Origin: Prevotella sp. 885
GTDB lineage: Bacteria > Bacteroidota > Bacteroidia > Bacteroidales > Bacteroidaceae
NCBI RefSeq assembly: GCF_002265625.1
Contig: NZ_NOVE01000040.1
Coordinates: 1-34,674 of the forward strand
Direction of reading: 5' to 3'
DNA: 34,674 bases
The position numbers and the translations under genes were made by a program. Shown here piece after piece: positions 25,518 to 32,585 of this stretch. The stretch's first letter is position 1, and every line of letters starts with the position of its first letter. A model generated the notes under the pieces. The model made no database searches. It was not told the origin of the DNA and saw nothing but the letters and a program-made list of their open reading frames with translations.

Positions 25518-25730
25518 GAATTGGAAGATGAATATTCAATTATAGAAGGGGTTAAGGTTATTGGAGACAATGCTTTTAGCGAATGTGAATCTCTCACTTA
25601 TATCGGTATTCCGGACAGTGTGACAAACATTGGAAGTAGTGCTTTTGAAGGTTGCACATCACTCACAAGTATTGATATTCCAAATAATGTAACAAGCATC
25701 AATGATGGTGCTTTTGGGGATTGTATTTAG
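24495..25730 (+). CDS. Ser/Thr kinase-like protein with truncated LRR tail (copy 2)
   Basis: This 411-residue paralogue of the kinase at 20044 carries the same kinase motifs, including His-Gly-Asp-Ile-Lys-Pro-Asp-Asn and Asp-Tyr-Asp, so it should also be catalytically competent. Only two complete LRR units and the start of a third are present, with a different sequence from copy 1 (Gly-Ile-Pro-Asp-Ser-Val-Thr-Asn-Ile, Asp-Ile-Pro-Asn-Asn-Val-Thr-Ser-Ile). The protein stops at Gly-Asp-Cys-Ile, in the middle of the next expected repeat, exactly where the mobile element begins. It is probably truncated by that insertion. The kinase domain itself is intact. Confidence 0.82.
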   Translation: MQYPLISEYLAAIREANDNLDKLSHLVPVLDKYGEPYRSSGAFAVVFKMKDEQTGKCYALKCFTEEQEGRAEAYRQIAEELEFVNSSYITSVKYLEKELFVDSNCEDEEFPVLLMDWIEGETMETYIAANYTDTHAMSMLCYRFCKMAAWLRSQSFAHGDIKPDNIMVRPDGTLTLVDYDGMFVPAMKGQKSPTIGTKDFSHPLRTIDDFDETIDDFALASIALSLKAISLNPSLLDLYGASDRLLFSAADYLDLSKSKTMTALQGLLADEETKTLMSMFLLASAKKDLSMCSFRLFGLQKPKEEEVWSTKVTDEDLENAVEDEFGVKYSKDWKRLLWAPAELEDEYSIIEGVKVIGDNAFSECESLTYIGIPDSVTNIGSSAFEGCTSLTSIDIPNNVTSINDGAFGDCI

Positions 25731-25737
25731 AGCCTTA

Positions 25738-25774
25738 TAACTAACCATAACTTACTATGACTAACTAACCATAA
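25738..25774 (+). repeat. 13-bp direct repeat at the suspected element edge
   Basis: TAACTAACCATAA occurs at 25738-25750 and again at 25762-25774, a 24-bp period, 8 bp after the truncated kinase gene. Possible integrase arm-binding or att sequence. It was not seen elsewhere by eye. Confidence 0.5.
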
Positions 25775-25822
25775 AGTCTTGATTTTCAATACTCTTTGAT
25801 TTTTAACACTTTCTGAGTGCTT

Positions 25823-25854
25823 TTTGGCAGTTCCCGATTTTCCACATATTTTTG
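25823..25854 (+). promoter_or_regulatory. Promoter upstream of the zinc-ribbon/HTH gene
   Basis: A TTTG -33 box (25823-25826) and a TATTTTTG -7 box (25847-25854) are 20 nt apart. The remaining 318-nt stretch 25731-26048 has no gene. It holds this promoter, the 13-bp repeats, and a TTGACA/TGTCAA inverted repeat near 25994-26010. Confidence 0.65.
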
Positions 25855-26048
25855 CAGCGTATTTCTACCGTGGAGAATTTGCGGAGCTTTTATTTTGTCA
25901 TATCGTGAACGTAGTTGACAATGATTTACGAGTGGTTACGATGAAGGACAGATTTGAAGCTGATAGGCAAAAAGCGTAATATCGTGGACTGGGTTGACAA
26001 AGGTTGTCAATGGTTTACTTCCGTTTACTCCATCAGTGGAATACTCAA

Positions 26049-27029
26049 ATGAATTTGAACAAAGCAATATCAAAGAGTATGAGACCGACAAGAAAATGTG
26101 AATTTTGTGGCAAGACATTTGTGCCAAGGAGTGGTATGCAGAAATACTGTTCCGAGGAATGTCAGGCAGAGGCAAAACGTCTTAGGAAGAAAAGACAGCA
26201 GGACTTGATTAACGGTATTGAGCCAATCATGGATCTGCAACATCAGGAGTATCTTACATTCTCAAAGGCAGCTGTGCTGATGGGATGCACCCGACAGTAT
26301 ATCTACAAACTTGTGGCTAACGGCAAGTTGAAGGCATCAAGATTGAGCAGCAGAATGGCATTCGTTAGAAAATCTGATATAGAGAAGATGTTTGAGGGTA
26401 ATCCCTACAAGCGTGTGATTCCTGCCAGCAAGAGCAAGCTCAGTAAAAAGGCAAAAACAGAAAAGCCAATACGAAAGCAGGAACCGACAAAAGGGAAAGA
26501 GGAGAATGAGGTGCTTGACTATTATTCGGGCGAGGAAGTGATGTCCATTTATAAGGTCAAGAAGTCTTGGCTCTATACATCCGCCAAGCGCAACCAGATA
26601 CCGATGTGTCGTATTGCTGGCAAGAACTATTACAGCAAACGGCATATTGATGAGTTTTTCGGTACTGCCGTTGACATCCACAGCATCAAAGAATGGGTGA
26701 CAGCTGATGATGTGGATAATGTTTTCAACATGAGCAAGTCGGCACTTAGGGCATACACCTACCGCCATAAGATACCGACCAAACGTGAGTATGGTCATAC
26801 TTATTACTCCAAGGAACATCTTGAAGAATTTCGCAGGACTGACCTCATGAACGATGACAGCTATTATACCACCGAACAGGTGCAACAGTTGTATGGTCTG
26901 ACAAGTGCCAACATCTGCCATATCGTGAGAGTTCACCATATCAGCAAGGTAAAAGTGGGCGTAAAGAACCTGCTTTTGAAGACGGATGTGGAACGTGCAA
27001 TGGCAGAAAGGGCAGCAAAAGGACTGTGA
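26049..27029 (+). CDS. Zinc-ribbon protein with four HTH_17-type DNA-binding units
   Basis: This protein of about 326 residues has an N-terminal zinc ribbon (Cys-Glu-Phe-Cys-Gly-Lys, then Tyr-Cys-Ser-Glu-Glu-Cys). Four MerR/excisionase-like helix-turn-helix units follow, each starting with an aromatic-Thr/Ser-x-x-x-(Ala/Val) pattern and ending with a Ser/Thr-Asp-(Ile/Val/Leu)-Glu-type helix (approximately residues 67-116, 157-203, 214-260 and 272-320). A Lys-rich linker separates units 1 and 2. Proteins like this are carried next to integrases on Bacteroidales elements and probably act in excision or regulation. The start could be 26049 or the later in-frame ATG at 26082. It has its own promoter, and the integrase follows 128 nt later. 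Confidence 0.75.
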   Translation: MNLNKAISKSMRPTRKCEFCGKTFVPRSGMQKYCSEECQAEAKRLRKKRQQDLINGIEPIMDLQHQEYLTFSKAAVLMGCTRQYIYKLVANGKLKASRLSSRMAFVRKSDIEKMFEGNPYKRVIPASKSKLSKKAKTEKPIRKQEPTKGKEENEVLDYYSGEEVMSIYKVKKSWLYTSAKRNQIPMCRIAGKNYYSKRHIDEFFGTAVDIHSIKEWVTADDVDNVFNMSKSALRAYTYRHKIPTKREYGHTYYSKEHLEEFRRTDLMNDDSYYTTEQVQQLYGLTSANICHIVRVHHISKVKVGVKNLLLKTDVERAMAERAAKGL

Positions 27030-27157
27030 TTTCAAATGATTTCATCATTATCCATCAGTTACTATGAATAATTGGAGTCACGGAGATTTCATTCCGTTAT
27101 TTTGCAGCTGTGAAGAGACACTTCACCACGAATAATTATCAATAATACATATCAGTT

Positions 27158-28279
27158 ATGAGCAACATTTGCAAGACCGTATCATTGCGTACACGCAAAA
27201 TCAAGGACGGACACATGCTGTCCTATTATCTTGACTATTATCCAGGCTATCGTGACGAGAGCACGATGAAAGTCATCCGCCATGAGTCGCTTGGCATCTA
27301 CATCTATGCCAAGCCGAAGAACCAGATGGAACAGAAGTATAACCTCAACCTTACGGCAAGAGCCGAGGCGATACGCTGCCGCCGCTTCGAGGCTATCGTC
27401 AACGAGCGTTACGATTTCTTCGACAAGGAGAAGATGAAGGGAGATTTCCTTGCCTACTTCAAGAGACTGGCAGACAAGAAGAACTCCAAGTGGCAGCACG
27501 TCTATATGCACTTTCGTACCTTCACGCAAGGCAAGTGTACCTTTGGGGAGATAAACGTGGACTTGTGCAACAGGTTTCGTGAGTATCTGCTGACAGCACC
27601 ACAGGGACTGCATAAGAACAGAAAACTACATATCAACTCAGCTGCCAACTACTGGTCAACTTTCCGTGCTTCAATCCACACCGCCTATCGTGACCGCAAG
27701 ATAAAGGAGAACCCGAACGGTTTCTTGGAGCGTATCGAGACTATCCCGACAGACAAGGAGCATCTTTCACAAGACGAGGTTATCCGCTTGGCATCCACAC
27801 CTTGCTCCGCCCCAGCATTGAAGCGAGCCTTCCTGTTCTCTTGCCTAACGGCTTTAAGAAAGAGCGACATCAAGAAACTCACTTGGGAGGAGATACAGCC
27901 ATACGGCAGCGATGGAGTGATGTATGTCACCACACGAATGCAGAAGACAAAAGACATCGTGCATAACCCAATCAGTGAGGAAGCCTTGGAACTGATAGGC
28001 TATTCACCAGATAAACGAGGCAAGGTGTTCCCTGATTTCAAAGACTCCATGACACAGGCTCCACTGAAGAACTGGCTGAAAGATGCTGGAATTACCAAGC
28101 ATATCTCCTATCATTGCTCACGTCACAGTTTTGCCTGTCTCCAGTTGGACGCAGGGACCAGTATTGTGGTTGTGCAGCGTTATCTCGGTCACAAGAATGT
28201 GGCAACAACAGAAGTGTATGCCAAGATTTCCGATGCTCAGAAGCGTGCTTCGGTTGGCTGTATCACCTTGAAGAAGTAA
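27158..28279 (+). CDS. Tyrosine recombinase / integrase
   Basis: This 373-residue site-specific recombinase catalyses integration and excision of the element by strand exchange through a 3'-phosphotyrosine. The N-terminal arm-binding and SAM-like core-binding domains are followed by the catalytic domain with Arg234 (Thr-Ala-Leu-Arg-Lys-Ser-Asp), His319-x-x-Arg322 (His-Cys-Ser-Arg), Gly-His in Leu-Gly-His-Lys-Asn and nucleophile Tyr354. All conserved catalytic residues are intact, so it should be active. It belongs to the Bacteroidetes integrase family commonly found on mobilizable and conjugative elements. A strong terminator follows. Confidence 0.93.
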   Translation: MSNICKTVSLRTRKIKDGHMLSYYLDYYPGYRDESTMKVIRHESLGIYIYAKPKNQMEQKYNLNLTARAEAIRCRRFEAIVNERYDFFDKEKMKGDFLAYFKRLADKKNSKWQHVYMHFRTFTQGKCTFGEINVDLCNRFREYLLTAPQGLHKNRKLHINSAANYWSTFRASIHTAYRDRKIKENPNGFLERIETIPTDKEHLSQDEVIRLASTPCSAPALKRAFLFSCLTALRKSDIKKLTWEEIQPYGSDGVMYVTTRMQKTKDIVHNPISEEALELIGYSPDKRGKVFPDFKDSMTQAPLKNWLKDAGITKHISYHCSRHSFACLQLDAGTSIVVVQRYLGHKNVATTEVYAKISDAQKRASVGCITLKK

Positions 28280-28298
28280 CCATTTGACAATAACACGC

Positions 28299-28350
28299 AG
28301 AAAAGGACTGTTGGAATGATAGTGTTCCAATAGTCCTTTTCTCGTTTTGT
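28299..28350 (+). terminator. Terminator after the integrase
   Basis: An 18-bp stem with one G-U pair (28299-28316 with 28325-28342), 8-nt loop, followed by a T-rich tail. Confidence 0.85.
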
Positions 28351-28648
28351 TGGTTCTATTTGCTGTCGTGGATAGAACCAATTCGACAAATACATCCTAA
28401 TATCTATAGATATTGAAGAGGAACTGCAATTTTCCATTTTCTTTGCCCTTACCTTTGTAGTCAGCAATTAGCCGCAACTGGCACTAACGAGCAGTTTAAA
28501 GTATGATTCAGAGTATGATATCATATAAGAACGCTAATAAAGCGTAAAAGAAAGAGTGCCAGAGAACGTAAATGCTGTTTTCACATGCTTCTGCATCTAA
28601 CTTTGTGGAAGTTTTTGAAAGAAGAATAACAATAAAACGAATACAATA
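28351..28648. other. Non-coding stretch between integrase and membrane-protein gene
   Basis: No plausible gene is seen in these 298 nt. It contains two TAnnTTTG boxes (28450-28457 and 28598-28605) and AT-rich sequence. It may also hold integrase-binding sites, but nothing clear was found. Confidence 0.5.
28598..28605 (+). promoter_or_regulatory. -7 box upstream of the membrane-protein gene
   Basis: TAACTTTG, 43 nt upstream of the ATG at 28649. No clear -33 box. A second match (TACCTTTG) is at 28450-28457. Confidence 0.55.
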
Positions 28649-29416
28649 ATGATAGAAAACGAGACAACTTCAGATTGTACCATCTACGCTTTTGTTGGTA
28701 CTGCAATTCTCGCCATCTCTCTTGTCGTGGCGATGTATGTAGGCAATGACTTTCACCAAAGTCTGTTTGTCGAATCAATCATCTTTGTAGGGAGCAACAT
28801 CCTGCTTTGGGCGATATTCATTTCTATGGTGAATTATCCCTATGAACTGATGACCATTGGTAGCAACAGCAAGACAAAGAAAAACGTTGTAGAAGCAGAG
28901 CCAGCAACAGAACAAGAACAGCCAAAGCAAACATTACCACAAACACAGTATGTAAAATACAGCCATGAAGACTATGTCAAGTGTGTAGAGGCACAAGAAA
29001 AAGAAGCACAGGAGGAAAAGGAAAAGCGAACAAGAGCCGTACTTGACTATGTGCATCGTACCATGTCAAGGTTTCTGTATGAGGAAGATTTGTACAAGGT
29101 AATTGAGGCAGTCAAGGAATGGAGCAACGACACCAACTATACCCCGATAGCAATAAACCGTTTCAAGGAGACGGTTGAGAATATCCCTTTAAGACACTTC
29201 GTGTGGAATATCGCAGAACGTTTGGGTAAGCGTGATTACACAATGGCAATGCGAATATCCTTTATCAAGGCTTTGTTCCCAAAACCGTTTGAAGGCTTGG
29301 ACTACAGCACATTGAAGAACCTGAAAGCACCATGCTCCAATGATGTCATTCCGATTGATGAGCCAGTTAATGGTAGACATGATTTTCATGATGTAACGGA
29401 GGAAACTCCAGAATAA
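28649..29416 (+). CDS. Membrane-anchored protein of unknown function in the element
   Basis: This 255-residue protein has two N-terminal transmembrane helices (about residues 8-29 and 38-60), a Gln/Glu/Thr-rich linker, a charged helical coiled-coil-like segment (about 105-135) and a soluble alpha-helical C-terminal domain. No signature motif is recognised. It is located between the integrase and the excisionase/ATPase/primase genes, so it is part of the mobile element cargo or accessory set. An anti-phage or exclusion function is conceivable but nothing in the sequence supports it directly. Confidence 0.6.
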   Translation: MIENETTSDCTIYAFVGTAILAISLVVAMYVGNDFHQSLFVESIIFVGSNILLWAIFISMVNYPYELMTIGSNSKTKKNVVEAEPATEQEQPKQTLPQTQYVKYSHEDYVKCVEAQEKEAQEEKEKRTRAVLDYVHRTMSRFLYEEDLYKVIEAVKEWSNDTNYTPIAINRFKETVENIPLRHFVWNIAERLGKRDYTMAMRISFIKALFPKPFEGLDYSTLKNLKAPCSNDVIPIDEPVNGRHDFHDVTEETPE

Positions 29417-29525
29417 TCCCAATTGTTAGAGTTATTCCTTCGTGAATGACAAATGACTGTCACGAACCTCAGTAACGGAAGCATCATTCTGTTCCTTTGT
29501 CCCAGTTTTTTAGAACAACTTGTAT

Positions 29526-29897
29526 ATGACAAAGGAATTAACTTTCAACGACCTTCCAATGGTCGTTGCCCAGCTTCGGGACGAAGTGGTGGGCATGAAG
29601 CAGATGATCATCAGTCTGCAATCACAGAACAAGCCACACAAGGCGAACACGCACATACCTATGAGTGTGGAGGAAGCATCGGCATACCTGAAAATGCCGA
29701 TGGCAACTCTCTACATGAAACTTGGAAACGGTAGCATTCCCGCCACCAAGCCAGGCAAACGTTACTGTCTTTATCAAGATGAACTTGACAAGTGGCTGGA
29801 GACTAACCGCAAGAATCCTGTACCTCTAACGGCAGAGGAGGAGAATGCAGCCATTCTTGCAGGAAACAAGCGCAAACCGAAACCCTTAAACTGGTAA
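29526..29897 (+). CDS. Excisionase-like HTH_17 DNA-binding protein
   Basis: This 123-residue protein starts at ATG 29526, 6 nt after an in-frame TTG. An N-terminal coiled-coil-like segment (about residues 10-33) precedes an HTH_17 domain (about 46-95) with the typical Ser-Val-Glu-Glu-Ala-Ser-Ala-Tyr-Leu and Leu-Tyr-Met-Lys-Leu pattern. Proteins of this type act as recombination directionality factors or regulators in Bacteroidales elements. It lies 4 nt before the DUF3987 gene, so they form an operon. Confidence 0.8.
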   Translation: MTKELTFNDLPMVVAQLRDEVVGMKQMIISLQSQNKPHKANTHIPMSVEEASAYLKMPMATLYMKLGNGSIPATKPGKRYCLYQDELDKWLETNRKNPVPLTAEEENAAILAGNKRKPKPLNW

Positions 29898-29901
29898 TGC
29901 T

Positions 29902-31293
29902 ATGGATGCGCTTGAACTCTGTAACAAAATCAACATGGAAGCCGAGTCTTTAGCGGACTCAGGCTTCCCTCTTGAGGTATTTCCACAAAAAATGCAGTCC
30001 ATCATCATAGACATGGTTGTGCACGGCAATTTCAAGGTGGATTATGTCGCCATGTCCATGCTGTCGGCAGCATCAGCGGCTCTTGGCAATACCTATCGTA
30101 TTCACGTTAAGCAGGACTGGGACACGAATGCCGCCCTTTATATCATATTGGTTGGCAGACCTGGCATGGGCAAAACTCCACCATTACAGCTTGCATACAA
30201 GCCAATTCGGGAGTATGAACGAAAGCTGTTTGACAAGTTTTGCTATGAACTTGACCTATATGAGGCAGCATGTGCAACAAAGGAAAGCGGAAGCAAGGAA
30301 ATGAAGAAGCCTATTCTGAAAAGGGTCACATTGGATGACTTTACATTGGAGGCTCTGGTATTGGAGCATTACAACAACTTGCGTGGCATAGCCATCAACT
30401 ATGATGAAATTCTCGGACTGCTTGCCAATACAGACAGGTATGGGAAAAATCCCATGCTTGAACGCCTACTTTCCATCTGGAGCGGATGCCACTTGGAGAA
30501 CACCCGTGTCAAGAATGACCGCCCACAACGTGTAGAAGAGCCATGTGTCAACATCATCGGTACAACACAGACCAAACGAATGAAGGAACTGATGGCTTCC
30601 AAATTCATGGATACAGGTTTTCTTGACCGTATTCTGGTTGTATATCCCAAATCCAAGAAAGTTCCACACTGGCTGGATGAGGAAGATAGCCATGTGCGCC
30701 AGAGCGAGGCTTCAAGAAAATGGGCTGACATCATCGGGAAAATCTTTGGACTTGACTATGCAAGGTGTAATGACACAAATGAATGTTGTCCAAATATCCT
30801 TTATATGGACAAGGACGCACACTCCCTTTTCTTTGGTTGGTGGAACAGAAATGTGGATGCCATCAATGCCATAGAGGACGATGAGGATGTTGAAACGAGG
30901 GTGATGAAGCACAATACCCACGTCGCACGCATTGCCTTATTGCTCCAAGCTCTAAGATACGCCTGTGGCGAGAGCCATCTGCAAAGTATTGATGTGGATT
31001 CCATAGAAGGAGCATTACGACTCAATGAATACTGTGAGAATTGTTATCAACGCTGCCGAGCCTTTGTTGCTGAAGATACCTGTGATTCTATATCCAAGGA
31101 GTTGCTGTATCTGTTGGAAGACAGTTTTGACACAAAAACAGCCATAAAAACAGGAATGGAGAATCTGCATGTTACAGACCGTACTGTGATGAACTATATA
31201 AAGGAGCTTATGAAGTCTGGACTAATCACAAAGGCAAAGAAAGGATTTTACGAAAAAGTAAAGTTCGAAACAGGACAGGCAACTGAAACATAA
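29902..31293 (+). CDS. DUF3987 family P-loop ATPase
   Basis: This 463-residue protein has Walker A Gly-Arg-Pro-Gly-Met-Gly-Lys-Thr (85-92) and a Walker-B-like Ile-Asn-Tyr-Asp-Glu-Ile around residues 162-167. It matches DUF3987, a helicase-like ATPase family found with primases in Bacteroidales mobile elements and assumed to act in element replication. The C-terminal part has a winged-helix-like segment (Val-Thr-Asp-Arg-Thr-Val-Met-Asn-Tyr-Ile). The gene starts 4 nt after the excisionase-like gene. Its end contains the first copy of the TTTCAGTT-type octamer. Confidence 0.85.
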   Translation: MDALELCNKINMEAESLADSGFPLEVFPQKMQSIIIDMVVHGNFKVDYVAMSMLSAASAALGNTYRIHVKQDWDTNAALYIILVGRPGMGKTPPLQLAYKPIREYERKLFDKFCYELDLYEAACATKESGSKEMKKPILKRVTLDDFTLEALVLEHYNNLRGIAINYDEILGLLANTDRYGKNPMLERLLSIWSGCHLENTRVKNDRPQRVEEPCVNIIGTTQTKRMKELMASKFMDTGFLDRILVVYPKSKKVPHWLDEEDSHVRQSEASRKWADIIGKIFGLDYARCNDTNECCPNILYMDKDAHSLFFGWWNRNVDAINAIEDDEDVETRVMKHNTHVARIALLLQALRYACGESHLQSIDVDSIEGALRLNEYCENCYQRCRAFVAEDTCDSISKELLYLLEDSFDTKTAIKTGMENLHVTDRTVMNYIKELMKSGLITKAKKGFYEKVKFETGQATET

Positions 31294-31401
31294 ACCAACC
31301 TGTTTTCAGTATTCATTTGTTTCAGTTTTTCAGTTGACAAGTGCGTAACTGAAAACATGAAAGAACTGAAAGCTGAAATTCACCAATAATTCATTTCAGT
31401 T
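31281..31401 (+). repeat. Cluster of TTTCAGTT octamers (iteron-like)
   Basis: Six exact copies of TTTCAGTT occur in 121 nt: forward at 31320-31327, 31328-31335 (directly tandem) and 31394-31401, reverse complement at 31281-31288, 31347-31354 and 31364-31371. Near copies are at 31303-31310 and 31371-31378. It is located between a DUF3987 ATPase and a primase-like gene, so it may be a replication origin, a regulator-binding array, or both. Confidence 0.8.
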
Positions 31402-31404
31402 ACG

Positions 31405-32430
31405 ATGATGAACGAGTATAGATTTCACTTGGAGAAATACAGATTGGGTAATCGTTACACATGCCCGAATTGTGAGCGCAAGCGTTGTTTCACAAGATAC
31501 ATAGATGATGAGGGGGAAGTGTCCTTCCCTGACAATGTAGGCAAATGCGACCATGAGCATAGTTGTGGGTATCACTATACTCCTAAAGACTATTTCCGTG
31601 AGCATCCAGACTTTCTGTCTAAGGACAAATTGCCAAATCCGACAAGAAGGAATACCCAACCGAAAGTCGTAGAAAAGCCTATGTCCTATATCGCCAACGC
31701 TATTATGGAGCGTTCCTTGTCTCATTACGGAATCAATCCGTTATACCAGTACCTTTCCAAGGTCTTTGGTGAACAAGAGACAAAAAGGCTGATGAAGATG
31801 TATCATGTCGGAACATCCTATAAGTGGGGAGGCTCAACCATTTATTGGCAAGTTGACAAGGATGATAAGGTGAGGACTGGCAAGGTCATGCTATATAATC
31901 CCAAAGACGGACATCGTGTGAAAGAGCCACGTTCTTATGTTGGATGGGCGCATGCTTTTCTTCATCTTCCAGATTTCAACTTGTGCCAATGTTTCTTTGG
32001 TGAGCATTTGCTGGCACAGCATCCCACAATGTCGGTCGCTATTGTCGAGAGTGAAAAAACTGCCATAATCGCATCCCATTTTATCCCCAATTTCATCTGG
32101 CTGGCAACTGGAGGTATGCATGGCTGTCTCAACCAAATCGCTGTCAAGGTATTTGGAGGTCGGGACATCATTCTGTTCCCTGACCTTGGAGCAACGGACA
32201 AATGGAAATCAAAAATTCCATTGCTGCAATCTGTTTGCAAAAGGGTTGTCATAAGCAACATCTTGGAAGACAATGCCACCGATGAACAAAAGACCAAAGG
32301 TCTTGACATTGCCGACTTCCTATTGATGACGGAAACGCCACAGATGGTGCTACAAAGGCTGATAAAGCAACATCCGCCACTCCTGCATCTGATAGACAGC
32401 CTTGGGTTGGTGTTGGTGGAAGAGCCATAA
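31405..32430 (+). CDS. Toprim/primase-like protein with N-terminal zinc finger
   Basis: This 341-residue protein has an N-terminal zinc-finger-like region (Cys-Pro-Asn-Cys, then Cys-Asp-His-Glu-His-Ser-Cys) like the DNA-binding zinc domain of primases. A DUF6371-like middle region follows. A Toprim-like domain has Val-Glu-Ser-Glu-Lys-Thr-Ala (acidic strand) and Leu-Phe-Pro-Asp. This combination occurs in primase-like proteins of Bacteroidales mobile elements. It probably acts with the DUF3987 ATPase in element replication. ATG at 31405 or 31408, 3-7 nt after the octamer cluster. Confidence 0.8.
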   Translation: MMNEYRFHLEKYRLGNRYTCPNCERKRCFTRYIDDEGEVSFPDNVGKCDHEHSCGYHYTPKDYFREHPDFLSKDKLPNPTRRNTQPKVVEKPMSYIANAIMERSLSHYGINPLYQYLSKVFGEQETKRLMKMYHVGTSYKWGGSTIYWQVDKDDKVRTGKVMLYNPKDGHRVKEPRSYVGWAHAFLHLPDFNLCQCFFGEHLLAQHPTMSVAIVESEKTAIIASHFIPNFIWLATGGMHGCLNQIAVKVFGGRDIILFPDLGATDKWKSKIPLLQSVCKRVVISNILEDNATDEQKTKGLDIADFLLMTETPQMVLQRLIKQHPPLLHLIDSLGLVLVEEP

Positions 32431-32454
32431 CACTACTGGCAGCAGTTATAACGA

Positions 32455-32518
32455 GTTCGCTTGCGAACATATCCCTTGGGTGGAGCCTAATACACCGAGC
32501 AAGCTCAGTAATTAGGGC
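32455..32518. other. Inverted repeats before the relaxase gene (candidate oriT)
   Basis: A perfect GTTCGC-TT-GCGAAC hairpin (32455-32468) is followed by a nested stem CCTAAT/ATTAGG (32486-32491 with 32511-32516) enclosing GAGC-AA-GCTC (32497-32506). A transfer origin next to the mob gene is the usual layout in MobV systems. The nick site itself was not identified. Confidence 0.5.
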
Positions 32519-32585
32519 AAACAGCCATTATATGTGTACAGCAAGCTGAATTTCATATGTACAATCAATTAAATCAAGCAATTTT

